A stretch of 64,000 nt of DNA from Utricularia gibba. Its lineage: Eukaryota > Streptophyta > Magnoliopsida > Lamiales > Lentibulariaceae. Positions 12,143 to 22,219 of this stretch are shown here, piece by piece (the first letter of the stretch is position 1; each line of letters begins with the position of its first letter). The notes beneath the pieces were generated by a model. The model did not search any database. It saw only the letters and a program-made list of their open reading frames with translations, and was not told the origin of the DNA. Both the position numbers and the translations under genes were made by a program. The stretch spans positions 4,340,001 through 4,404,000 of the forward strand of contig CM007990.1 in assembly GCA_002189035.1 (NCBI GenBank), written 5' to 3'.

Positions 12143-12150
12143 TATAAATA
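12143..12150 (+). promoter_or_regulatory. TATA box of the HyPRP-like gene
   Basis: TATAAATA, 50 bp upstream of the ATG at 12201, in a short GC-richer context. Spacing fits a core promoter with a short 5' UTR. Confidence 0.6.
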
Positions 12151-12200
12151 CCCGTCACCACCGCCTCTCACAGCGCACAGGATCGCTGAGCTTCTCGGCA

Positions 12201-12609
12201 ATGGCGGCTTCCTTTAGAACTCTCCTTCTCTTCACCTCCACGATCCTGGCGGTGCTCGCAATCGGGAACTCCTGTTACTTGGGTTGCAGCAACAACCCCC
12301 GCGTCCGACTCCGACTCCGACTCCCACTACGACGCCGTTTCGCCCCAGCGGGAGTTGCCCTAGGGACGCCCTGAAACTGGGGGTTTGCGCGAAGCTCCTG
12401 AACACGACGATCGGAACGGAGATCGGTGACCCCCCGACCACCCCTGCTGCTCGGCCCTGGGCGGGCTGTTGGATCTGGAGGTGGCGGCGTGCCTCTGCAC
12501 CGCATTGAAAGCGAACATTCTCGGAATCGACGTCGACATCCGGATCTCGCTCAGCCTGCTCGTCAACACCTGCGGGAAGACGATTCCCAAGGACTACACA
12601 TGTGCTTAG
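12201..12609 (+). pseudogene. Hybrid proline-rich / 8-cysteine (LTP-like) secreted protein, broken by two frameshifts
   Basis: Encodes the parts of a HyPRP: a signal peptide (MAASFRTLLLFTSTILAVLA), a short TPTPTPTTTP linker, and an 8-cysteine domain (CPRDALKLGVCAKLL, then CCSALGGLLDLEVAACLCTA, then VNTCGKTIPKDYTCA and TAG). These lie in three different frames: 0 from 12201, +2 from about 12290, +1 from about 12442. Each shift equals the loss of one base, and each can be placed in a run of C (about 12296-12300 and 12441-12444). There is no intron-like sequence between them. HyPRPs are small cell-wall or plastid-envelope proteins often linked to stress. A promoter-like TATA box and otherwise perfect cysteine spacing suggest the shifts could be assembly errors rather than true decay. 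Confidence 0.75.
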
Positions 12610-13419
12610 TTTCTTAATCCCAATCCCGCCGCCTGCTTCCCGCAATCCAGCCCCTCGGCGGCCGCCTGCCTCCACCGCCGTTCCGCCTTTCTGGGGATTC
12701 ATCTCTGTGTTCTGTTACACTTCGTTGTACGTACGCCCATCACTGAAAATGAACTCTTATAGCTTTGATGCTGCTTTTGGCGTAGGGGTGAGGGCCCACA
12801 AGCATAACCATCTCATTTAATAACTTGGATTAAGAAGGATTCTTTTTCCCTCATACCAATAATGACTCCATTTTTTTAATATTATCCCAGAAATTAATTT
12901 GAATAATATTTTTTTAAAATTTTTATTTAATATTATTTATCAACAAATATATATAGTCAAAAAGTTTGTAATAATATCTCATATTAATTATAAACGCAAG
13001 AATAAATGTATTTAAATATAGAGTAATCCTAATTTTATATGAACTATTTTCATTAAAAAATAACTTAAAATCATAAAAATTAAATATTCAAAATAAATAA
13101 TATCATGTAAGATATATCATGATATTAATTTATTTATTAAATATATTTGTAAAATACAGTTTAAATATAAATTCGTAAAATATGTTTTATTTATTAAATA
13201 AACTAATAAACGTTACATTTTAAAGATGAAGTGCATTTTAAGTCTAGGAATATATATTATACAATAAAAATAAAAAGAAAAAAAAACAAATGATAGAATC
13301 AATAAGAAAATTAAATTACAAATATTGATCGTGACCGTCAAAACTGAAACTCTAAGGTCGAAACAATTATTGTGTAGCAGTTGCGAGGGACTTTCCCCTG
13401 CAAGAATGGAGGTGGGGGC
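12610..13419. other. AT-rich spacer with dispersed repeat copy
   Basis: 3' flank of the HyPRP-like gene, then AT-rich DNA. About 12960-13130 resembles 8080-8400 (see that entry). The last ~40 bp are the 3' UTR of the minus-strand DNAJC2 gene. No gene seen. Confidence 0.5.
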
Positions 13420-15576
13420 TTAAGCTGCACCCCTTTTGCTCCTGAAGTTCTCTTTCATTGAAGCGAACTTTTTCTTACACTGCACAACTGTTTTCCCAGG
13501 AACAGCGGCGGCGACACGTTCCCATCGTTGGTTGGTGTCCTTGGGGAAGGTTTTGAGGGCTTGAATCAGAGCCTTTTCATGTACCTCAGACCAGAAATCC
13601 CCATCAGTCAAACGTGCGGCACTGCCGTTCTCTGTCTCACTGTGAGCTGAACCGTTGCTCTTGTGAGTATGGCTGGATGAATCAGACAGCTCGGGGTTGC
13701 TGGTGGTTGCATTACCATCATTCCTAGGGTTCTTCATTGACTCCAAATTGGCTCTATACTGATCCACTGTTTTCCCAGGAACTGCAGCTGGGATTTGTTC
13801 CTGGGATCTTGCGGTTTCCTGAGCTGCTGTCCATGTAGCTTGATTGGAGTTTGAAGGCATTTGATTAGTGCGTGCACTTTCTTGTTGCAAGGCCGGACTC
13901 TCTGAATTAGGGTGATGGTGTTCATTCACTGTGTGTGAACCTACAGAAGCTCCCAATATTTCACCTCTTGTTGAAAGAGGGGAGTCGATTTTTTGTGCTG
14001 GCTTCCTTTTCTCAAGGAAGGAGTCAAAAACTTTGGTGGAATCCGGCTTCTGAAGAAGAACTGATTTTGTAGCCTTCAGAATTTCTTCAACAGACCTATT
14101 AGAACCGATGTATTCAGATATTACCTCCCACCGGCGAGAGGTTCCCTTGGGATATTTCTGCAGTCCTTTCCGCAGCAACTCAATCTCTTCTTTGTTCCAT
14201 GGTGTTTCTGATTTTTGGGGACCAGAAAATGCGGCTTCCTTTTTCATGGGTGTTGAGCCATTCTGCTGTGAGTTCAAGTCTTCTCTGCTTGGTTGCTTAT
14301 CATGAACAAGCTTTTCCATGAGGACTTTGGCCATCTCTGACGCTTCTTTTCCTTCCATCCGATCACATAAACTCATGAGCTGGTCTTTATCCAGGGAAGA
14401 ACACAAGTTCTCCACATCATCATCAACTATACCAAGCAACTTCTGAGAAAAGATGGGACTAGCAAGTGCTCGAAGACGACTTCTCTCTTTTCGGAGTAGC
14501 TTTTTCTCTTTTTCTTTCAACTTCTTCTGATTTGAAGCAGCTTCAGCTGCTCTCTTTTCCTCCTCCTCCCTTCGAAGCTTTTCCTCATTAGCAATCCTAG
14601 CCGCTTCTTCTTCAAGCAATCTTTTAGCCTGAAGCTTTGCTTCCTTCTTCCTCTGCTTATCAGCTTTCTGTTCTTCTTTTCGCCTCAAAATTCGTGGATC
14701 TCTTTTATAAGCATTATCAACAAGAGTGCGTAAGCGTGCATATTCTTCCTTTCTAGATTTCTCGGATAGTTTTGCATTTTGCCTTTCCATCCACCTTTTA
14801 TGATCACGGGACTCAGCTTGCTCAAGGTCAAACTCATCAGCATGAGGGAATTCCCTCCAACTCTTAAAATTATACCAGAAATCATAAAAGCTATCAACTA
14901 CTTCAATGGGGGTATTATCATCCCCCAACATAGGAACCGGCTGGTTGACAGACCAACGTCCATTCCTCAAAAATGCTGGTCCAAAAATCTTAAAGAAATC
15001 CACTGGGTCACAATCATGGGGAATTTCATCATCAAACTCGTCTGTGGAGTCATACATTCTTCTTCTCACAGGGTCCATCAGGACCTCATACGCTTCTTTA
15101 ATGGCTTTGAAATCGCTATCTATCTTATCCTTCTTTTCCTGCTTAGCAGCTTCTGTCTCTTCAGCCAGCACAAGAGCACCTTGCTTGTCAGGATGAAGCC
15201 TCAGAGCAGTCTCTCGATAGCTCTTTTTTATCTGATCCTCGGTTGCAAGATATCTCAAATGCCCCAACCCCAAAAGAGTGTAATGATCCTGCTGCTTTGT
15301 TTCACCTGTAGATTTCTTATTCGCTTTGCTACTGTACGAATTAGATGACTGAAAATAAAAGTTTTCTTTCTCAGTAGATACATCCTTCCCCTCATCAACA
15401 GATTTGACATCAACAAAGTAACCCGACAACCTCAAAGCAGCAGAATGAAAAGCATGCCCAGCTGGCTCAAACTTCGTTGCCTTCACCGGAAGGGCATTGG
15501 AGGAAAAAAATATCGGTTCACCATCCACAATTTCCTCCAAATAGCTGATCAGAAGCATTTTTTTACAGTATTGCAT
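13420..15576 (-). CDS. DNAJC2: DNAJC2/ZRF1 (MPP11, GlsA-type) J-domain and SANT protein
   Basis: Ribosome-associated J-protein that stimulates Hsp70 on nascent chains; plant and animal ZRF1 proteins also bind ubiquitinated H2A and affect development (GlsA, asymmetric division). Single coding exon of about 718 residues. An in-frame TAA lies just upstream of the TTG at 15586-15588, so the first usable ATG is 15576 (MQYCKKM) or 15558. Order: N-terminal EIVDGEPIFFSSNALPVKA typical of the family; J domain at about residues 97-165 with HYTLLGL, KKSYRETALRLHPDKQ (HPD intact); a long charged helical ubiquitin-binding region; SANT 1 (PWNKEEIELLRKGLQKYPKG); and SANT 2 at the C-terminus (WSEVHEKALIQALKTFPKD, AAVPGKTVVQCKKKF). 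Between the SANT domains is a partial copy with AAVPGKTVDQY (see findings). A 5' UTR intron ending near 15630 looks likely. Confidence 0.93.
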   Translation of the reverse strand: MQYCKKMLLISYLEEIVDGEPIFFSSNALPVKATKFEPAGHAFHSAALRLSGYFVDVKSVDEGKDVSTEKENFYFQSSNSYSSKANKKSTGETKQQDHYTLLGLGHLRYLATEDQIKKSYRETALRLHPDKQGALVLAEETEAAKQEKKDKIDSDFKAIKEAYEVLMDPVRRRMYDSTDEFDDEIPHDCDPVDFFKIFGPAFLRNGRWSVNQPVPMLGDDNTPIEVVDSFYDFWYNFKSWREFPHADEFDLEQAESRDHKRWMERQNAKLSEKSRKEEYARLRTLVDNAYKRDPRILRRKEEQKADKQRKKEAKLQAKRLLEEEAARIANEEKLRREEEEKRAAEAASNQKKLKEKEKKLLRKERSRLRALASPIFSQKLLGIVDDDVENLCSSLDKDQLMSLCDRMEGKEASEMAKVLMEKLVHDKQPSREDLNSQQNGSTPMKKEAAFSGPQKSETPWNKEEIELLRKGLQKYPKGTSRRWEVISEYIGSNRSVEEILKATKSVLLQKPDSTKVFDSFLEKRKPAQKIDSPLSTRGEILGASVGSHTVNEHHHPNSESPALQQESARTNQMPSNSNQATWTAAQETARSQEQIPAAVPGKTVDQYRANLESMKNPRNDGNATTSNPELSDSSSHTHKSNGSAHSETENGSAARLTDGDFWSEVHEKALIQALKTFPKDTNQRWERVAAAVPGKTVVQCKKKFASMKENFRSKRGAA

Positions 15577-17388
15577 AACCAACTCCAATTAAACTCCAGA
15601 ACCACGAAATACGGATCAACGCATCTGCATTACAACAGTAAACAAAGCCTCGTAAGAAAACCGCCCTTGAAATTAACAAACAAACAAAACCAAATCAATT
15701 TAAATCACCAAAGAGGAATGCAAAAACATTACTTTTTCAACAATTCACATGCGATTTGGATGCTTCGCTACACCGAAAGAATCCTATACAGAATATCAAG
15801 AAGAGAGTAGTATATACATACCGTCACCAATAATATAAAAACGGAGAGATTAGAAGTATTGAATCAAATATTCGATCGATACTTGGAGAAGGTCGCCGGA
15901 GCCGGCGCCGCCGCCAAAAAACCAACCGAACTTCGGAAAACTAGTGCAGAAGGGGATATATACAAGGGGAAGCATGTGGTGGCAAGAGGGCAACAGTTTA
16001 AATGAGCTTCTGTTGGGCCGGGCCCAATCGAATTATCAATCGATTGTGATCCATTAATCAATCAAACCCTAGAAATTAGGATTACTAAATTTAATTATCC
16101 TATCGATTTATTTGAATATATAGTTATATTTGATATTAAGTGAATTTATAGTTACAAATATCCTGTTGAAAATAAAATAAAATAAAAATTAAGCATCCCA
16201 AAGGTGAAAAGATTTGATTTTTTTTTTTCCAGAAGTTCCGACAGCGAAAGTTGGCCATAGATTCTGAGCTGGGGTTATTCGTTTCTATTCCTCTCTTATG
16301 GGGTATAGGCGCAATTCGGTTAGGATCCAAAGGGCGCCGTAAATTTATCTTGATTTCAATTCCCATAATCAAGGGGATGTACCAATGACGAATGGTGGGT
16401 GCCGAGGCGAAGGACACCTAAGGAAAATATCTCAACTCCTCCTTAGATTCAATCCATGGATCGCTAGCAAATGATTGATTTTTCCTCATAATTCGGTCGG
16501 TTCTAGCCACCTCGTGGATTTTTGGCGCTTGCTTCATTAAAGTTTCAGGTAATTGTTTGTTACCTAAGGCCAACTCGTGGGTAGTGTGGAGTATTATAGC
16601 ATGCCTTCTATTTGAGGATCGTATCTGGGCAATGAATGTTTCTGAATTTGAAGCCCATCACTCTCTAATCTGGTGTTTACTGAGTAAAGTTGATTCCTGT
16701 ACGTCAATGGACACAGCGTTCGAACTACCCCATGTGGATTCTTTTGGTATTCCATTTTGGAATCTTTGGCAGTTTTAAATTTTCTATGGGTGGACGTTTT
16801 AAATGAGTCAATGTATTAGTCATCCTTCAAGATATATTTTTTCGCCTTATTTCCTTAATAAACCGAGTTAAAGGGTATCTCCACCTGGATTGGCATAGTG
16901 GAAACTTATGAAGATAAAAAGCAGCTTTTCATCGCATTTATCAGGTTTAGAGGTATAAGATGCTGTGGGTGAAGTGAAGTGAAGCTAAGGCAGTTAACTA
17001 TGAAGCTTTGTGTGCAGCGAAGCTAATGATGTCCTAGAGATAGAAAGTATTTTGAATGGTTATATAGTAGAGTATGTTATTTTGATTAATCATCAATTGC
17101 CATCCGTCCATGCTGAGAGAAGTAGAAAGGAAGTAACATGATAAACTTAAATTTAGAGGTTTAAGAAACCTCTCATTCGAATTTCCAGGGAGACTTCGGG
17201 GAGAGTCTGTGAGTGTTGTGATGTGTGGTTTACCCGGAAAAGGATTTTTCTTTCTTCTTCTCTTACCAAATGCCTTCTTCATGTTGTCTTTGTTTTATTT
17301 TTTTGTGGATGGTATTGTATTGCTAAACCATTTATGACATGGAATTTTTATAATCCCAACTGATAGCTATCAATTTCTTTGTTCAGAG
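15577..17388. other. Divergent promoter region of DNAJC2 (-) and DENND6 (+), with 5' UTRs
   Basis: No coding sequence is supported. The left part (to about 15950) probably carries the DNAJC2 5' UTR and an intron (minus-strand GTATGT near 15820). The middle (about 16080-16200) is AT-rich. The right part leads to an acceptor, TTGTTCAG, two bases before the DENND6 ATG at 17389, so DENND6 has at least one upstream noncoding exon whose donor I could not fix. Confidence 0.45.
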
Positions 17389-20011
17389 ATGATCCAGTCG
17401 CCTCCATTTTCAGTCACGTCGGAACCTGCATCACAAGTTGATGAAAAGTGTTTACGGCAATGGATCGTCGCATTTTGTATTATTAGATTTGATCTTGAGC
17501 GCGGTCAGGTGATAGAGGAGTGTTATCCAGCTGGCTCTCTTACTGAAAAGGAGGAGCTTGAGGTTTCTTTTAGCTCATTCCCAGATTCAGTGTCACATCA
17601 TCAAAGTCGGTCAAGTATCCATGATTGTTTCTTCTTCTACCGCATTAAGAGACATAATAGTCATCAAAACTTGGGCATGCCATCATCGGAGAATGTTGAA
17701 AAGCATGACAAAATGACTTCAAGAAAGCAAACTGACAGAGATCTTAAGAAGGGTAGACACAGTGGCACATATAACCCAAGATTTTTGTATGGCTTTGTGT
17801 TTAACAGGCAAAGACATGATGAGAGGTTAAAACGAGGAGGTGAACAGAAGTCTGTTGTCATCCTCTCTCACAGTCCGTATACATGTGTGTTTAGACATTT
17901 ACTGCAGATCGTGGGTCCATTGTACTTTGACAATGGAAGCAAGGCCCTTAGTTATATTGCTTCTTATGTCTCCAGATGGCCTGCACCGGTTCCAGGCAAA
18001 GAAGTGGACCTTCTTATTGGAAATGCATCACTTAAAGTGAACCTCCCACCTCCCCACTGCTTGCCATCAGATACTGGAGTATTTGAAGACTCAGCTTCCT
18101 CATTAGCGCCTCTTCTCCCATCAAATCTATCGGTACCACACGGCCTTTTTCATGAATCAGATCTTTTTGGTGCATTTCGCGGACTGTTATCACAGCTCTG
18201 GAGGCTCTGGGAACTTCTCCTCTTAGGTGAACCCATCTTGATCTTTGCACCCTCACCTTCCAACTGCAGTGAAGCTGTTGCTAGTCTTGTCAGTTTGGCT
18301 GCCCCCCTCCTTTTAAGTGTTGATTTCAGACCGTACTTTACTATTCATGACCCAGATTTTGCGAAGTTGAATTCTATTCAACAGGCTTCCTCCTATCCAC
18401 CTATGGTTCTTGGTGTGACAAACTTTATCTTCTTAAGATCACTTCAAAACATGCCTCATATTGTTTCAGTAGGAAGTCCTGCAAAGAACTTTAGTCGCTC
18501 AGTACCACCTTTGCAGTCTTCGGCTGGGTGGGCTCCTGGCCAGGGTGAAGGAATTCAGAAACTTTCTTTAAGGAAGTTTACTCCTAAAAACTTATTGAAT
18601 GCTGTGAAGAAAGATGGGCCTCTTTCTTTGATGAGCGAACACAAAGAAGCTGTATGGTCAAATTATGTTGCTGTCACAAAGCCTGATACATCAATATTGA
18701 ACAGGCTTGTTGATGCTGGGATATCTCCTAGGGTTGAGGAGTCTATGTCAGTAGTAAACAATGACATACTGCGCCGCCATTTTTTGGAGTTGACAACTAA
18801 TTTCTTGGCTCCTTTTGGTCCATATTTTAAAGCAAATACACCTTCTGAGTTGTTGTCTCCATATGTTGATCCACCACCTTTGCCAGCATTTGATGCTGAT
18901 GAGTTCTTATCTAACTTATCAGAAAGAGGTCCTGGAAAATTCTTGCAAAAGAGGATGAGGTCAAGTTGGCTGGATCTTTACAGGTATTAACATTATAGTG
19001 ATCTATGACCATACTCGTTGATGATTTTCTGATGGAAAAATGCATTTTACTGCTATTTCGTTACATAATCTTCTACTGCTAGCATGTTTGCAATTCTAGT
19101 TCTAAACTTGGCCACATTCATGGATGTCTGAAACTTCATCCCCTGGATTGATTTTGTCATTACATCATTGATGAAAGTTTTGGTTTTTCTGTTTCACATG
19201 AACAAGTTTCTGACTTGTCATGTGCTATATTTGTAGATCCCTTTTTAAAGATGCAGTGCTTTGGACAATTATGCAGGCGGTTCTTGAAAGGACACAACTT
19301 TCTTCCATGGTTTCGTAGAAAGCGCGCTGTTGCCGAGAAAGAACAGTACAGGTTATGGAGGCAAGCCAGGCTTAAGATCACCATAAATGACTTCATTAGT
19401 AAAATGTCAGAACTGGAGCTGGTTGACTGCTTCCATGCCATCGAGAGAAATCTTCAAGGCGAAATCCAGGCAAGTTTGTTTTTAAGACATCAAAGATCAT
19501 GATTTTCAGTAAGTGATGTTCCTTGGAGCTTTGATAACACTTATCTCTTAGTTGAAGTCCCTTCTGAAAGAAACTACAGAAACTAAAAAAAACAATGTTG
19601 GAAGTAACAAAGTAATGCGTATCAAAATCCAAATGAAGCTGCTTCTCTAAATGTTGTGCGGATATATATATGTATGCGGCATACTGGTTTATTTTCATGT
19701 AGTGTGTATTGAGACACTATACAAATCTAGTTTCATGTAATAATGTGATACAGGAATGCACCTGCATTGGTATGAATGCTTTTCTTCTTCTTCGATGTAG
19801 ATCTACACCATTCACTTTCTGCTTTTCCTTAGAACTAACGGCAGCTTTTAACACCATGTAGTATGGAGAAGCCAATGAAGATACAGAAGAAGTTTGCAGG
19901 AAGTTGAGGAAAGATCTGCAGTGTGTGTTCAGCCTCCTATCAGAAGACATGCAACAGCTGATGATGATGAACCCTGAAAGGGCTTCTCTTCTACAGCAAA
20001 ACAGTGAATAG
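17389..20011 (+). CDS. DENND6: DENND6-type DENN-domain Rab GEF
   Basis: DENN-domain proteins activate Rab GTPases in endosomal trafficking; DENND6 (FAM116) acts on Rab14 in animals. Three coding exons: 17389-18983, 19277-19469, 19862-20011 (TAG), about 645 residues. The start is just after an acceptor (TTCAG at 17382-17386). Visible: N-terminal uDENN (LRQWIVAFCIIRFDLERGQ, ECYPAG, FPDS), central cDENN (LWRLWELLLLGEPILIFAPSP, YFTIHDPDF, VLGVTNFIFLRSLQNMPHI), and C-terminal dDENN (RRFLKGHNFLPWFRRKRA, EQYRLWRQARLKI, MSELELVDCFHAIERNL). Intron 2 starts with GCAAGT after CAG, a GC-AG intron; no GT donor keeps the frame. The gene looks complete apart from uncharted 5' UTR exons. Family assignment is strong; its Rab partner in plants is not shown by the sequence. 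Confidence 0.9.
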
Positions 20012-20374
20012 AGTGTAATCTTCTTGGCATTCTCCAGCCAGCATAGTTCACATTCTCACAGACATCTCGCGTCGCCTCGACCGGCTTTTCCCGTCTCACC
20101 GGAGCAGCGCTCGCCTGAGGAAATCCTCAAGGAATGCAGTTGTTGGTGCTGATCTGTGGCTAGAGAACGATGCTCTTCCCCTTGATGTGAGCCATGGCTT
20201 CACTGTCCAAAGTTTGGTTGTTCTTGTGGTAACTCGTCATTTGTATGTTGTATGATGGAGGGACGATGATGGAGCCGTTTCAAGAATTTCTATTTGTAAA
20301 ATAATTAAAGTATATTTGATAATTGAATATATAAAATTTATAATTAAGTTTATGTATATATCGTTATTTAATTA

Positions 20375-20396
20375 ATATATATATATATATATATAT
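20375..20396. repeat. (TA)n tract 1
   Basis: Eleven AT units in an AT-rich spacer. A second tract lies about 150 bp downstream. Confidence 0.9.
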
Positions 20397-20547
20397 TTGT
20401 TAATCTTATATAATTATATCAATGACATATTTATTTATTAAGCATATAAATGACATACACAAATAGAATGAAAGATTAATTATATTTATATTAATTATAT
20501 ATTCATATTTTAATTTTGAATATCAAATATTATATATAATTAAATAA

Positions 20548-20567
20548 ATATATATATATATATATAT
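20548..20567. repeat. (TA)n tract 2 inside a near-palindrome
   Basis: About ten AT units flanked by AATTAAATAA on the left and TTTAATTG on the right, so the whole block can fold on itself. Confidence 0.85.
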
Positions 20568-21554
20568 TTAATTGTACTATATTTAAAATATATTAATATC
20601 TTATTATCAAATCACTTCTAATAATTTTAAATTATTTCATATTTATGAAAATATTTTTTATAAAATTTATTAAAATCAACTATACATGTGTTTAGTTGAT
20701 GTAAATCAAATAAAAAAGATTCATACTTCATTTATTTGGATTTAGGTAAAAATTAATTAAACATATTAATTTTTTACATAATATTTAATTATTATAATAT
20801 AAGTTGCAATGAATATATCCAGTCACTTATCCACAAGGATAACATTTCCCATTATCCAAATAAAAAAAGTAATTTTTGTGCAAATAATTATTTATTGACG
20901 TGGGCCCAGGGGCCGCATTTTAGACGGTCCTGGATGCGTCTTTTGATACGTCAGTGATCCGCATGGGCCCCGGCACATCCGTCTTGACCTTACACTCAGT
21001 TTTCGTGGGCCGATGGTGAGTCTAGGCCCATAAACCAATTTAAATTTGTAATTATAAAAGATTATTTTTACTGTTTATACTTTAAAAAATAATTTAAAAA
21101 TAGTTTTCTTATCAAAATCCAAAGACTTTATTAATTGTAATATTTTATTTAATGATATATAGCATGTCCTTGTCCGTGTCCGACTCTGACGTGGGATGGA
21201 TGGGTAGTAAAAAGTAAATTTCATGATTTGCGTGCCATTTGTTTGATAAGACTTTCTTTGTTTTGCGTTACCCAAAAGCTAAGCAACTTCTGCCGGTTGA
21301 GTGTGGGTGTGAATTGCGAAATCCAGAAGCGTCGCTGCTCTTTTTGCTTCTAGATCCTGTGAGCTCAGTCCATTTTCGTTTTTTTCTGAGGTGCGAGCAT
21401 GTCGATTGAGGATTCATTTTGTCTTCTCATGATTCTTTTTTTTTTTCAATCTTTTTTTTTAGTTGTAAGTGTATTTTTTATGCTTCAAAGAAATGCTTGA
21501 AGTCTATGATGTCTGTAATCTTGTTGCTGGAGATTACGCAGGGGAGGGAGAGAG

Positions 21555-22180
21555 ATGAGCTGGAGGAGGGTAGGAAAGTCGTTGCAAGGGGTGGCTGCGC
21601 ACACTTCGCTTTTATGTTTCACGCTTTTTCTCGTTCTGAAGCTCGATCACCTCGTTTCCTACTCTTGGTGGTACGTCTCCCCACAATCGCCGCTCTCATC
21701 TCTTTTTTTTATTCATTTTACGTAATCCGCCATATAGTTTTTTTTGTAATATTTGGGTGCTATGAAACTTCATATTTGGTTCTGGCAGAATACTTTGTGA
21801 AATGTTCTTAGATTTTGGGGAATGGGGTTATACGGATCATCCTTTTTTATTTAACATAGTTTGCTCTAGGAGAGGCTAAGCAATGCCACGGTACATAGGA
21901 AATTAGCACACTTATTTCTCTTCTTACGAGTGTCATCTCTGTATGGCCGGTTAAGCGGGATTCAATGATATTTACGATTTTTCTCACTTTAAATATTGTA
22001 AAATCATAAAATAAAAGTATTTGTGTTTAGAGTTCGAGTGTAAGCCGTGATCAAACCTGCAACTTCTTTATTCGAGTTGTCTTGATGCACCAAAAGCTCA
22101 TTTTTTAAACTTCAAATGTTAAATGAGTGCAGTGTGAGAAAATGGCGAATGATTATGACACGGTGATCCTGATATATTTA

Positions 22181-22219
<39 letters not shown>

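Larger units (their letters stand above)
20012..21554. other. Spacer: DENND6 3' UTR, AT-rich repeats, promoter of the RING gene
   Basis: About 20012-20280 is probably the DENND6 3' UTR. About 20290-20900 is extremely AT-rich with two (TA)n tracts. A GC-richer block at 20897-21020 holds TGACGTGGGCCC and TACGTCA-like elements and may be regulatory. 21300-21554 is the likely 5' UTR of the next gene. Confidence 0.45.

Noticed and set aside
16557-16778. 73-codon open frame upstream of DENND6
   Set aside because: No family, no start context, and lies in the probable 5' UTR intron.
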